Below are positions 27,956 to 37,876 of a DNA stretch of 64,000 nucleotides, piece by piece; the stretch's first letter is position 1, and the number at the start of each line of letters is the position of its first letter. The stretch is from contig JAMCXB010000027.1 in NCBI GenBank assembly GCA_023480735.1, positions 62,001-126,000 of the forward strand, written 5' to 3'. Made by a program: the position numbers and the translations under genes. The notes under the pieces were generated by a model. It was given only the letters and a program-made list of their open reading frames with translations. It was not told where the DNA came from and made no database searches. The stretch is from Bacteroidota bacterium. Its GTDB lineage: Bacteria; Bacteroidota; Ignavibacteria; Kryptoniales; JAKASW01.

Positions 27956-29358
27956 CGTTCCCGCCTCGATATTTCGTCGAGCGTCTCTTCGGACACCCAC
28001 TTCTTCGGGAGGAATCTCATTAGGTTGTCCCAGTTTATGATCACTGCTTCCTTCGATGTCTTGTACGTGAGAATGAGTCCCAAGCCACCCAGGACGATGT
28101 TTGCAAGCCACATGGCCATGAATGGGCTCAGGAGTTCGCGGTCCGCCAGTTTCTCACCGGCAATAAGGAACGCCCAATAAATAAGGAAAAAGAAGAGGCT
28201 CAAACCGGCCGACACGCCGAAGTTACCACGCCGGGTCATCATCCCAAGCGGAGCACCCAGGAAAACAAATACTATGGCCGCAAATGGAATGGAGTATTTC
28301 TTTTGAATCTCCACCCTGTATGCGTAGATCTCCCGCTCTGTGGTATTAATGCTCGCAAGTATTCCTTTGGCAATACCAAGAGCAGATGAAATATTCGCTC
28401 CAGCCTGCTCAAAAATCCTGGCCGAATCCCCGGCAGCCGAAATCAAAAAACGGTTTGGAGAAGGCAAAATGAGATTCTTCACGTTGCCATTCATGTAACC
28501 GTTCAACTCTGTCTGAAAAATTCCTGTTGTTTTCCTCAACCCCTTGACAATGCTCCGCATTGAGTCCGCACTCAGTTCCCGGTCGCCTCGCGAGAATGCG
28601 CTCTGCGACGACTCCTCGAACGAGAATCCCTCTGCACTAAGAACGATTTGTTGGTGTTGAAATCTCATTCTTTGGTATACGCTCGGCTGGCTGTTGTCGT
28701 ACTCGTCCACCTCGCCATCATAAAGGAGCATTACTATATGCTTCATATCAGGAGAGAATCCAACTTTGCCTCGTTCGGCGGTAATGGTTGTAAACTTCTG
28801 CGGATTTGAGAAGTCGAAGATTGTAACGCCGTAAAGTTCCGTCGAGTTAGGCACGGTTTTTCTGACAAGGATAGCGTGGCCTTCAATCTCCTGTGAGAAC
28901 TGGCCCGGCTCAATAGTAAAGGTCGGTTTTTTTCGCCTTATGTCTATCATTATCGTCTTGGCTCTGTGATTGGCGTCAGGCAGAACGTCGTTGTCGAAAA
29001 GGACGAGCAGATAGAAAACTCCAATCGAAGCGACGAGAACGGGTAGCATCATCCGGATGAGGCTAATTCCGGACCCTTTTATCGCGGTGACTTCATTATA
29101 TGAAGACAACCCCCCAAATGCCATGAGGACAGCGACGAGTACCGACATCGGAACGGCCAGAACGATAATCCATGCCAGATTATACACAATGAGTTGGACT
29201 ATCACTCCCAAACCAAGGCCCTTACCGACAATTTGGTCCATCGACTGCATCAGAAATTGCAGAAGGAATATGAAAGTGATGGTAACCATCGAGAAGATGA
29301 AGGGACCTATATGCCTTTTCAATATGTAGAGCGACAGCCTCACTTTGAAATATAGCAC
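27952..29358 (-). CDS. lptF: LptF-like LPS export permease (YjgP/YjgQ family)
   Basis: A 468-residue permease with the same layout as LptG: membrane helices around 12-35, 55-80 and 100-120, a soluble domain, then three C-terminal helices. It is about 100 residues longer than E. coli LptF, mainly in the soluble part (about 130-340), where residues around 215-280 are rich in Ser and Gln. The start is GTG at 29358. Adjacent to lptG; the ATPase lptB is not in the window. Which of the two genes is F or G rests on order only. Confidence 0.88.
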   Translation of the reverse strand: MLYFKVRLSLYILKRHIGPFIFSMVTITFIFLLQFLMQSMDQIVGKGLGLGVIVQLIVYNLAWIIVLAVPMSVLVAVLMAFGGLSSYNEVTAIKGSGISLIRMMLPVLVASIGVFYLLVLFDNDVLPDANHRAKTIMIDIRRKKPTFTIEPGQFSQEIEGHAILVRKTVPNSTELYGVTIFDFSNPQKFTTITAERGKVGFSPDMKHIVMLLYDGEVDEYDNSQPSVYQRMRFQHQQIVLSAEGFSFEESSQSAFSRGDRELSADSMRSIVKGLRKTTGIFQTELNGYMNGNVKNLILPSPNRFLISAAGDSARIFEQAGANISSALGIAKGILASINTTEREIYAYRVEIQKKYSIPFAAIVFVFLGAPLGMMTRRGNFGVSAGLSLFFFLIYWAFLIAGEKLADRELLSPFMAMWLANIVLGGLGLILTYKTSKEAVIINWDNLMRFLPKKWVSEETLDEISRRER

Positions 29359-29403
29359 GCGATTGCGGTGTACTCAAAGCGAATCGATTTACTCGCGGAG
29401 AAT

Positions 29404-29431
29404 TTGACGCTTTCCAATGAGATATTATATT
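29404..29431 (+). promoter_or_regulatory. Predicted promoter of the symporter gene
   Basis: A -35 box TTGACG (29404-29409), a 16-base spacer and a -10 box TATATT (29426-29431), in the divergent gap between lptF and the symporter. The leader to ATG 29560 would be about 120 bases and ends in GGAGG. Confidence 0.5.
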
Positions 29432-29559
29432 TACGTGAAATGATACTTCCGCTTTCCGCAGGGTACCGATGACAATTGATATCAGAAGTACGGATAACGA
29501 GATCGAGTTCGCATTCATAGAAGCCCCACAAACATGTTTTCCAACACAATGGAGGTAAT

Positions 29560-31203
29560 ATGACACCGGTCATCTCGATGAACTTTATCGATTACACCAT
29601 TTTGGCTGCTTATGTCATAATAACGATTGCCGTTGGCTACGCTCTTAAGAAGTACATGATAACAAGCGAAGACTTCTTCCTCTCCGGGCGGTCTCTTCCG
29701 AGTTGGATAACGAGCCTGGCCTTCTTGTCGGCAAACCTCGGCGCGCTGGAGGTGATAGGAATGGTCGCTAACTCGGCAAAATACGGGATCCTGACCGTCC
29801 ACTTTTACTGGATCGGCGCAATTCCGGCAATGATCTTCCTTGGAATCTTCATGATGCCGTTCTACTACGGCAGCAGAGTAAGAAGTGTGCCGGAATACCT
29901 GAAGCTGAGGTACAACGAGGCAACGCGCGGGTTAAACGCTTTGTCGTTTGCGATAATGACCCTCCTGATGAGCGGAATAAGCATGTATGCAATGGCGCTT
30001 CTATTTGAACTCATGCTGGGATGGACGTTGACATCGAGTATTCTACTCTCGGCAATCGTGGTATTGATTTACGTCTTCTTTGGCGGGCTCTCGTCATCCA
30101 TTTACAACGAGGTGATACAGTTCTTCCTGATATGGCTCGGACTCCTGCCCGTAGTCTACATAGGCCTGCATGCCGTCGGCGGTTTCGAGGGGCTGGTACA
30201 AAGAATCCCGCCTTCGTTTCTGCACGCGTGGCAGCACATGGGCTCGGCAACTGATAATCCGATGGGAGTAGACTGGATGGGGGTTGTGCTTGGACTAGGT
30301 TTTGTACTTTCGTTCGGCTACTGGACCACCGACTTCCTGGTCGTGCAGAGAGCGATGGCATCTGAGAACCTTGCAGCCGCCAGGAGAACTCCGCTTATAG
30401 CCTCCTTCCCGAAAATGCTTGTTCCGATTATTGTAGTTATCCCCGGTCTTCTTGCTGTGGCTCTGTTACCCCAATTTAAAGTCGCCACGGGAGCTCTCGG
30501 ACAGGGAGGGGCTACGCCTGATTACAACTCGGCCCTTATCTTGATGTTTGCACACTACCTGCCGAATGGCATCCTGGGACTCGCTATCACTGGGCTGCTG
30601 GCAAGTTTCATGTCTGGGATGGCAGGGAACGTGACCGCGTTCAATACAGTCTGGACTTATGACATATACGGAAGTTACATAAAGAGGAACATGCCCGACA
30701 ATCACTATCTGAAAATGGGAAAGTATGCGACGATCTTCGGGGTACTCTTCAGCATTGGCACGGCGTACATCGTCAGGTCATTCCCGAACCTGATGGACTA
30801 CATGCAACTCATATTCACTTTCTTCAACGCTCCGCTATTCGCCACTTTCCTTCTTGGTATGTTCTGGAAGAAGGCGACGCCGTGGGGCGGATTCTTCGGT
30901 TTGCTGAGCGGAATACTGGCCGCCGCATTCCACTACTTTGTGCTCTATCGACCGGGAATCATCCATTATCCGAGTGAGATGGCTGCGAACTTCTATCAGG
31001 CGTGGTGGGCATGGTGCACTGATTTCGTGGTGACGATAGTGGTAAGCTTTTTTACGGCGAAGAAAGAGGAGGCTGCATTGACCGGATTAGTCTACGGTCT
31101 GACGCCAAAGCCTCATTCAGGCGAGACCTTGTTCCGCAAACCGGAGTTCTGGGCGATAGTGTCGCTTGTCATAATGGTCGTTCTGAATATCATCTTCTGG
31201 TAA
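29560..31203 (+). CDS. Sodium/solute symporter (SSS family)
   Basis: A 547-residue membrane protein with about 13-14 hydrophobic helices. The N-terminal pattern IAVGYALKKYMITSEDFFLSGRSLPSW, the segment RVRSVPEYLKLRYNE and the central GYWTTDFLVVQRAMAS are characteristic of SGLT-like sodium symporters. The transported solute cannot be read from the sequence; sugars are common for this subgroup. GGAGG sits before ATG 29560. The small membrane protein that follows after 16 bases probably belongs to the same message. Confidence 0.92.
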   Translation: MTPVISMNFIDYTILAAYVIITIAVGYALKKYMITSEDFFLSGRSLPSWITSLAFLSANLGALEVIGMVANSAKYGILTVHFYWIGAIPAMIFLGIFMMPFYYGSRVRSVPEYLKLRYNEATRGLNALSFAIMTLLMSGISMYAMALLFELMLGWTLTSSILLSAIVVLIYVFFGGLSSSIYNEVIQFFLIWLGLLPVVYIGLHAVGGFEGLVQRIPPSFLHAWQHMGSATDNPMGVDWMGVVLGLGFVLSFGYWTTDFLVVQRAMASENLAAARRTPLIASFPKMLVPIIVVIPGLLAVALLPQFKVATGALGQGGATPDYNSALILMFAHYLPNGILGLAITGLLASFMSGMAGNVTAFNTVWTYDIYGSYIKRNMPDNHYLKMGKYATIFGVLFSIGTAYIVRSFPNLMDYMQLIFTFFNAPLFATFLLGMFWKKATPWGGFFGLLSGILAAAFHYFVLYRPGIIHYPSEMAANFYQAWWAWCTDFVVTIVVSFFTAKKEEAALTGLVYGLTPKPHSGETLFRKPEFWAIVSLVIMVVLNIIFW

Positions 31204-31219
31204 GGAAAGGAGAAGAGAA

Positions 31220-31447
31220 ATGGAATCATCTCAAGGACGCAAGCATCTTTTTGACCTGAAAATTCCACTCGGAAGTCTGCTCGGCTTCTACGGAATACTT
31301 CTGCTTTTCTACGGTCTGTTCGGGCCGGCCTCCGTATATAAGAAGTCATTTAACCTTAACGTGGATCTTATCTGGGGGATTTTAATGCTTGTTATTGGGT
31401 CCTCTTTCCTGGCAGCTTCCTACTTTGGAAGAAGCGTGAAGAAATAA
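31220..31447 (+). CDS. Small two-helix membrane protein
   Basis: A 75-residue protein with two hydrophobic segments (GSLLGFYGILLLFYGLFG and LIWGILMLVIGSSFLAASYF). It begins 16 bases after the symporter stop with an AGGAGAAG ribosome site. No family was recognised. Its position suggests an accessory subunit of the symporter, which is inference. Confidence 0.7.
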   Translation: MESSQGRKHLFDLKIPLGSLLGFYGILLLFYGLFGPASVYKKSFNLNVDLIWGILMLVIGSSFLAASYFGRSVKK

Positions 31448-31452
31448 TACCG

Positions 31453-31470
31453 TCGCTCCGTATAGAGCGA
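31453..31470 (+). terminator. Short hairpin after the symporter unit
   Basis: A six-base stem TCGCTC/GAGCGA with a six-base loop, just after the small membrane protein. It is weak and has no clean T-run. Confidence 0.3.
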
Positions 31471-31588
31471 TTAACTGTCTTTCCATTTGCCGGGGTCCAT
31501 AACCGGATTCGATAGATGGCGGAAGACCTGGAGTACATTTCATTCTCGTAAGAACCTTTTACTGGCAATTTTCCGGAGGAAAACAAAG

Positions 31589-34500
31589 ATGAACCGTTTG
31601 CTAGCCGCATTGTCGCTCTTGTTCGCTCTCAACATCTCTTACGCCCTTCAAAGTCGTCCGGACAACGACGGCTACTGGCAGCAATATGTTCACTACACGA
31701 TAAACGCCACCTTAATCGACAGCATTCACACAATCCTCGGTAGTGAAACGCTCTATTACAAGAATAACTCGCCTGACAGCCTGCATAAGGTTTACATCAG
31801 GCTGTACTGGAATCTCTTCAGCAAACACAGTTATGGATACAAGCAGGCGATGCGACAGAGACGGTACGGACTCCTTACGACCGGTAATATGACAATGAAC
31901 CAGTGCGCTCTTATTGTGGATGGGAAGAAGATCCCGCTGAAGTTCAACGTCGATAACACACTCGCCGAGGTTCTTCTCCCGAATCCGCTTGAAAGTGACT
32001 CAGCAGTGACATTCTACATCACATGGACGGGGAAGGTTCCCAAGGGGAGTGACAGGGCAGGTTATGTCGGTGAGGACTACGACATAGCACAGTGGTATCC
32101 TCAAGTTGCTGTCTACGACAAATACGGTTGGGACACAGACCAGTATATGGACCGCGGCGAATTCTATGACGATTACGGGACATTCGACGTTAATATCACC
32201 CTCCCGAGAAAATTCATCATCGGACACACCGGCGTTCTCCTGAACCCGAAAGATGTTCTGCCCGACAGCGTAATCGAAAGGCTGAAGGAGTCAGAGTCCC
32301 ACAAGGAGACCTTTCACATTGCCGACTTCTCCAACCGCGTACTTACACCGGCAGATAATCAGATGGTAACCTGGAGATTTCATGAAGACACCGTCAGAGA
32401 CTTTGCGTGGTCGGCAGATCCGTATTTTATCTGGGACGTCGCACACTGGCACGGCATCGCGATTCATGCCTTGTACTTTCGCAACAGGGCAAAATACTGG
32501 AGTGAATCGGCGAAGATGGGGCGGCACGCAATCAAGTTCTTTTCCAAACATCTCGGCATGTATGCGTACAAACAGGTTTACATAGTCCAGGGGCCGGAGT
32601 ACGGCGGGATGGAGTACCCCGGCGTCGTGTTCATAGGGCACCTCGGAGCGGAGAACGATCACAAGCTGGGAAGGACTACTATGCACGAGCTCGGTCATCA
32701 GTGGTATCCAATGATGATAGGGAGCAACGAGACGAGATTCGGATTTCAGGATGAAGGATTCAACACGTTTAATACCACACTCGCACTGGAATCATATTAC
32801 GGACGGTACAATAACAGCTACGTGTGGACAAAATGGTATCAGAAACTTCTGGATTTCCCCAACACCGACGAACGCGCCGAACGGCTTGCAGACTACCTTT
32901 ACCTGGCACATACCGGATATGAAGAACCGGTCATGAACCATCCGGACCATTTTGCGGAACCGCTGCTCCAGGATATTTCTATTTACGCAAAGACGACCGA
33001 CGTGATGTTCATGCTGAGGCACGTACTCGGTGACTCTCTTTTCTGGAAAGTAATGCTCGCATACTACAACCAATACAAGTTCAAACATGTCTATCCTGAG
33101 GATTTCTTCAACCTCGCCGAGAAGGTCAGCGGCCGGAGTGATCTAAGATGGTTCTTCACAGAATGGCTTGATCGTACTTACACCTGCGACTACGGAATAA
33201 AATCGGTTTCCTCCAGGATAGTACAGACTGATTCGGGCAGAGTATTCGACGATAGAATCACAATCAGCCGGCATGGACAAATAGTGATGCCGCTTGATGT
33301 GCACTTATATCTTGACAACGGTTCGGATTACGTCCTGAATACACCTGTCGTTGATTGGCAGAGCGGCGAGGTTCGAAGGACTTACCAGGTATATACGAAA
33401 TCCAGGGTCAGCAGCGCCGATATTAACCCCGGGCAGCAGATTGCCGACATAAATAGGTTGAACAACACGTGGCCGCTGCCGAAGGTTGATCTGAGATTCG
33501 ACAACACCATGGTCAACTTCTACCCGAACGATGCTTATTTGTTTCAGTGGCGGCCCAGTTTGTGGTACAATACCGTTGATGGGGTGAAATACGGAATCCG
33601 GCTCTCAGGTAGTTATCTCGGTTACCTGCATGATTTCCGCGCGGGGTTATGGTATGGGACACACCTGAAAAACGCCGAGTTCGACTACAGCTTCGAGTAT
33701 GACAACCAGGCGTCTTCTGTGAATCGGGAATTCTATCCGAGTACTTCGACACCATTTGTCTCAAGATATCCGCGTCTGTTACTGCGCGCCGAGCGGCTTG
33801 ATGGAATAGACTTCTACTCACTAGGGATCTCCAAGGTATTAGCCGCTCATTACAGCTATCCACCTTATCATATGTTAAGCTTCTCGATTAACAGCACGAT
33901 GGCGGAAAGGACAGACTTTCTGCCGGACCCAGCCACATGGGTTCTAAAGCGGCGAATGGATTTTGTTAAGGCTCAATATAGCTACCGGAATTTCTGGCAG
34001 AATTTTGAAGTCGATTTCAAGGCATCTTACGACGCATCTCTCCCGTTCTTCAATTCGGATGTCTTCAATTATTCGAAACGTTCGCTTGAATTGACGTCAT
34101 ATTGCACTATCCTGGGGAACACGTTAGCGCTGCGTCTCTACGATGGGCGTTCTTCGGGAAATGTTCCGCCGATGACGCAATTCTACCTCGCTCAGGGAAA
34201 TCCGTTAGAGGTATTCCTAAACCCGCTAGTGCGCAGCGTGGGTACTTTGCCGCTTCAGGTCCTGCAGTACTCACGCGTTGCCGGCGGCGGAGACGTACGC
34301 GCCTACGATGAATTCATAGCGGGGGATAAGATTGACGCAGGAAATCTTGAAATACGATTTGCCTCATTGATACCTTTTGTGTCGCCCGAACAAACGCCCC
34401 TTCTGGGACCGGCGCTCTCTTACTTCAGCACCAACCTCTTCTATGATGCGGCGTTCCTAGGCAACCAGCGTGAAAACATCGAAAACAGCGCTCATTTCTA

Positions 34501-34702
34501 CTACGACGCCGGAATAGGAATTGTATTTGATATTCAGGACTTCTATAAGCTATTTTTCAACGAAGGCACATCATTGTTCAACACTGTAAATATGTCGCAG
34601 GTACGGTTTGACATGCCGCTGTATGTAAACAAGCCGGCTGCTGCCGGAAGTGCCGGCAAATTTGAATTCAGATGGAGGCTATCATACACGACGGCTTTTT
34701 AA
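31589..34702 (+). CDS. M1-family metallopeptidase fused to a C-terminal Omp85-like barrel
   Basis: 1,037 residues. ATG 31589 follows GGAGG and starts a signal peptide (LLAALSLLFALNISYA). The M1 catalytic zinc site is complete: H366, E367 and H370 in HELGH, then E389 in DEGFN, exactly 18 residues later. GGMEYPG near 339 corresponds to the GxMEN substrate loop. After about residue 640, beta-rich sequence runs to an aromatic end (RLSYTTAF). Within it, GGGDVRAY near 900 resembles the Omp85 loop motif VRGY, and GIGIVFD...VRFDMPL resembles the last strands of BamA/FhaC-type barrels. The peptidase call is firm; the barrel is inferred. Confidence 0.85.
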   Translation: MNRLLAALSLLFALNISYALQSRPDNDGYWQQYVHYTINATLIDSIHTILGSETLYYKNNSPDSLHKVYIRLYWNLFSKHSYGYKQAMRQRRYGLLTTGNMTMNQCALIVDGKKIPLKFNVDNTLAEVLLPNPLESDSAVTFYITWTGKVPKGSDRAGYVGEDYDIAQWYPQVAVYDKYGWDTDQYMDRGEFYDDYGTFDVNITLPRKFIIGHTGVLLNPKDVLPDSVIERLKESESHKETFHIADFSNRVLTPADNQMVTWRFHEDTVRDFAWSADPYFIWDVAHWHGIAIHALYFRNRAKYWSESAKMGRHAIKFFSKHLGMYAYKQVYIVQGPEYGGMEYPGVVFIGHLGAENDHKLGRTTMHELGHQWYPMMIGSNETRFGFQDEGFNTFNTTLALESYYGRYNNSYVWTKWYQKLLDFPNTDERAERLADYLYLAHTGYEEPVMNHPDHFAEPLLQDISIYAKTTDVMFMLRHVLGDSLFWKVMLAYYNQYKFKHVYPEDFFNLAEKVSGRSDLRWFFTEWLDRTYTCDYGIKSVSSRIVQTDSGRVFDDRITISRHGQIVMPLDVHLYLDNGSDYVLNTPVVDWQSGEVRRTYQVYTKSRVSSADINPGQQIADINRLNNTWPLPKVDLRFDNTMVNFYPNDAYLFQWRPSLWYNTVDGVKYGIRLSGSYLGYLHDFRAGLWYGTHLKNAEFDYSFEYDNQASSVNREFYPSTSTPFVSRYPRLLLRAERLDGIDFYSLGISKVLAAHYSYPPYHMLSFSINSTMAERTDFLPDPATWVLKRRMDFVKAQYSYRNFWQNFEVDFKASYDASLPFFNSDVFNYSKRSLELTSYCTILGNTLALRLYDGRSSGNVPPMTQFYLAQGNPLEVFLNPLVRSVGTLPLQVLQYSRVAGGGDVRAYDEFIAGDKIDAGNLEIRFASLIPFVSPEQTPLLGPALSYFSTNLFYDAAFLGNQRENIENSAHFYYDAGIGIVFDIQDFYKLFFNEGTSLFNTVNMSQVRFDMPLYVNKPAAAGSAGKFEFRWRLSYTTAF

Positions 34703-34730
34703 GAACCAATACCGCTGTTAGGAGGGTTAG

Positions 34731-36539
34731 ATGGGCACAGCTGTAGAGTTTAACACTTTGACGGAGATGTTTGCCAGACTCTGCAAGAAGTACTCAGGTA
34801 CCGGGAGAGAGGTGTACAGGTATAAACTCGAAGGGAAGTATGTAGGCATAACTTACGACGAGTTTTGCTCGAAGGTTGAGCTATTTGCACATGGGCTTAA
34901 CTCGCTCGGATTAAAGCGGGGGGAGAAAATTGCCATTCTTTCCGAGAACAGGCCGGAGTGGCCCGTAACCGACTTAGCATCTCTGGCAATTGGAGCGATC
35001 GACGTACCGATTTTCCCGACACTCACCGCAAAGCAAATCGAATACATACTCGACAACGGAGACGTTTCATTCGTTGTCGTGTCGAACACTTTCCAGCTCA
35101 ACAAGATCTTGCGGATTCAGGGAGACGTGAAAACCCTTCGGCAAATCATAATGATGAACCCCAAAGAGAATCTGAAGGATAGATCAGTCATCGATTTTTC
35201 TGAAGTCTACGATCTGGGAAGAAAGAGTCGAGACAGACACCGGGACCAATTCACCAAATGGCTTGCAGAATCGAAGCCGGAAGATATTGCGACTATAATA
35301 TATACAAGCGGCACAACCGGTGAACCGAAAGGGGTTCTCCTGACCCACGGCAACTTCGCCTCGAACATAAAGGGAGCGCTCGATCACATATCTATTACAG
35401 ATGGGGACACGCTCCTTTCATTTCTCCCCATCTCCCACAGCTTTGAGAGAATGGCAGGTTACTACACCGCGCTTTCGGCGGGTGCCAGCGTATCTTACGC
35501 TGAGAGCATTGAGACGGTGGCTCAGAACCTGATGGAAGTCAGGCCGACCCTCGTCACTACCGTTCCACGGCTTTTCGAGCGGATCCACGCAACCATTTTG
35601 AAAAACATAGAGTCCAGCTCAACGACAAAGAAAAAGATCTTCTACTGGGCGATTTCCGTGGGAAGAGAGTACGTCGCGGCAAAAAAGAGAGGGATGGTGG
35701 GCCCGCTGTTGCGGTCCGAATATCTCTTAGCCGACAAATTAGTTCTCTCTAAGCTTAAGGAGAGGACAGGAGGTAGAATAAAATTTTTCGTTAGCGGCGG
35801 CGCCGCATTATCACGCGAGCTTGGAGAATTTTTTGAGGCCGTGGGAATCATGATCATTGAGGGTTACGGGATGACGGAATGCTCTCCCGTGATTTCGGCA
35901 AACAGAGTCGATGATTATAAGTTCGGTACGGTCGGTAAGCCGCTGCGCAACGTCCAGGTTAAGATTGATGACGACGGCGAAATACTTACGCGCGGACCCC
36001 ATGTCATGACCGGTTATTACAAAGACAAGGAAGCGACGAGGGAAGCGATCGACAAAGATGGGTGGCTACACACGGGCGATATCGGACATTTCGATACGGA
36101 TGGGTTTATTGTTATTACGGACAGAAAGAAGCACCTGTTCGTCAACTCCGGAGGCAAAAACATCGCGCCTCAGCCTATTGAGAATTTGCTGCAACAGAGC
36201 AAGTTTGTGGACCAAATTGTTCTCATCGGCGACAAGAGGAGATTTAATACGGCGCTAATAGTCCCGGATTTCGAGTACTTGAGAGAGTTTGCTAAGGAAC
36301 ATCGTCTCAAATATGAAAGCGAAGAAGAATTGATGAACAATGACAAGATATCAGACGCCATTAAGAAGGACATTGATCTTCTGCAGAAGGACCTGGCGAA
36401 GTATGAACAGGTCAGAAGATTCAGGCTCCTGAATACTCCATTTACCATCGAAAACGGCCTCCTCACCCCGACTTTGAAAATCAAGCGGAAGATAGTGGAG
36501 CAGAAGTATGTAAACCTAATCGACTCAATGTACAACTGA
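34731..36539 (+). CDS. Long-chain acyl-CoA synthetase (AMP-forming)
   Basis: A 602-residue ANL-superfamily ligase that activates fatty acids through an acyl-adenylate. The AMP-binding loop YTSGTTGEPKG starts near residue 193. GYGMTECSP and WLHTGDIG follow in the right order, and a C-terminal lysine-containing LTPTLKIKRK is present. Membrane-active long-chain synthetases are the nearest group by length. The gene follows the peptidase after 28 bases with a GGAGG site and is 10 bases before argD. Confidence 0.93.
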   Translation: MGTAVEFNTLTEMFARLCKKYSGTGREVYRYKLEGKYVGITYDEFCSKVELFAHGLNSLGLKRGEKIAILSENRPEWPVTDLASLAIGAIDVPIFPTLTAKQIEYILDNGDVSFVVVSNTFQLNKILRIQGDVKTLRQIIMMNPKENLKDRSVIDFSEVYDLGRKSRDRHRDQFTKWLAESKPEDIATIIYTSGTTGEPKGVLLTHGNFASNIKGALDHISITDGDTLLSFLPISHSFERMAGYYTALSAGASVSYAESIETVAQNLMEVRPTLVTTVPRLFERIHATILKNIESSSTTKKKIFYWAISVGREYVAAKKRGMVGPLLRSEYLLADKLVLSKLKERTGGRIKFFVSGGAALSRELGEFFEAVGIMIIEGYGMTECSPVISANRVDDYKFGTVGKPLRNVQVKIDDDGEILTRGPHVMTGYYKDKEATREAIDKDGWLHTGDIGHFDTDGFIVITDRKKHLFVNSGGKNIAPQPIENLLQQSKFVDQIVLIGDKRRFNTALIVPDFEYLREFAKEHRLKYESEEELMNNDKISDAIKKDIDLLQKDLAKYEQVRRFRLLNTPFTIENGLLTPTLKIKRKIVEQKYVNLIDSMYN

Positions 36540-36549
36540 CGGAGAAAAA

Positions 36550-37764
36550 ATGAATTTGCACGATAAAGAGAAGCAGTTTCTATTACAGACTTACAAGCGC
36601 CTTCCCATCGAAGTCGATCATGCGGACGGCGTTTACATTTACGGTAAGGACGGAAAGCGATACCTTGACTTCTTGGGCGGCATCGCGGTGAATGCACTGG
36701 GTTACAATAACGCCCGCGTAAAGGCCGCAATCATGGCACAGGTGAACCGATATCTGCATATGTCCAACATGTTTTATATGGATGCGCAGGTTGATTTAGC
36801 GGAAATGCTGTGCGGGTTATCCGGTTACTCCAAAGTCTTTCTGACGAATTCCGGAACCGAAGCAATTGAGGGTGCGATTAAGATTGCGCGAAAATGGGGC
36901 AGCAAAGAGAAAAAGACGAAGTTATTTGCCTTGAGTAATTCATTTCATGGAAGGACTTTCGGAGCCCTTTCATTGACGGACCGGCCGAAGTACCGGCAGG
37001 GCTTCGAGCCTTTTCTGCCGGATGTGGATCACATTACGTTCAACAGCGTGGAGGAGCTTCAGAGGAAAATTGACGCAAACACTGCGGGCGTGTTCATCGA
37101 GTTCATCCAGGGTGAAGGAGGCGTAAATGTCGTATCGGAAGAATTCGTGCGCGAGCTGTATTCATTGAAGCGTAAACACAGATTCCTTGTCGTAGCGGAT
37201 GAGATTCAGGCAGGAATCTATCGCACCGGAAAACTCTTTTCTTTCGAACATTACGGCGTTCACCCGGACCTTGTCACAGTTGCGAAGCCAATAGGAGGAG
37301 GGCTGCCGCTTGGAGGCACACTTGTCGACGCTTCGCTCGAGCAGGTTCTCGAATACGGAACTCACGGGACAACATTTGGAGGCAATCCCGTTTCGTGTGC
37401 CGCCGGACTGGCAACCCTGAAGGAGCTTTCGGAGAAACACATCGACCAACACGTTACCAAAATCGGGAATTACTTCCGGCAGAGACTGCTGGAAGTCAAG
37501 TCCAGACATGACAGCCTTGTGTCGGAGGTCCGGGGACTCGGCCTGATGATCGGCGTGGAGTTCAAGACCGAGTGCGGCGAGATCGTAAACCGCCTAATGG
37601 GTAACGGCATCCTGGCAAATTGCACAAACGGAAACGTCATAAGGCTTCTTCCACCGTTAATAATCGAACAGGAACATGTCGACATATTCGTAGATGTTCT
37701 CGAGAAGACTGTGCAGGCGACCTTTCCTGACGCGCCGGTGAAAGAGAAAAGCCTGCAGAATTAG
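36550..37764 (+). CDS. argD: Class III aminotransferase, acetylornithine transaminase-like
   Basis: A 404-residue PLP enzyme. The cofactor lysine is K246 in VAKPIGGGLPLGG. FLTNSGTEAIEGAIKIARKW and SFHGRTFGALS are diagnostic for the ArgD/acetylornithine group. Close relatives use other omega-amino acids, so substrate identity is moderate. No other arginine genes are adjacent. Confidence 0.85.
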   Translation: MNLHDKEKQFLLQTYKRLPIEVDHADGVYIYGKDGKRYLDFLGGIAVNALGYNNARVKAAIMAQVNRYLHMSNMFYMDAQVDLAEMLCGLSGYSKVFLTNSGTEAIEGAIKIARKWGSKEKKTKLFALSNSFHGRTFGALSLTDRPKYRQGFEPFLPDVDHITFNSVEELQRKIDANTAGVFIEFIQGEGGVNVVSEEFVRELYSLKRKHRFLVVADEIQAGIYRTGKLFSFEHYGVHPDLVTVAKPIGGGLPLGGTLVDASLEQVLEYGTHGTTFGGNPVSCAAGLATLKELSEKHIDQHVTKIGNYFRQRLLEVKSRHDSLVSEVRGLGLMIGVEFKTECGEIVNRLMGNGILANCTNGNVIRLLPPLIIEQEHVDIFVDVLEKTVQATFPDAPVKEKSLQN

Positions 37765-37876
37765 AGTTTCTCGGTAGAATGTCTGATATTAATACTTGTA
37801 TCAAACGAGAGGGCCTAGTTAAAGAGCACAATGTAATCGAACCTTCAACCATAACTAATTGGGAGGAGCCATTAGA

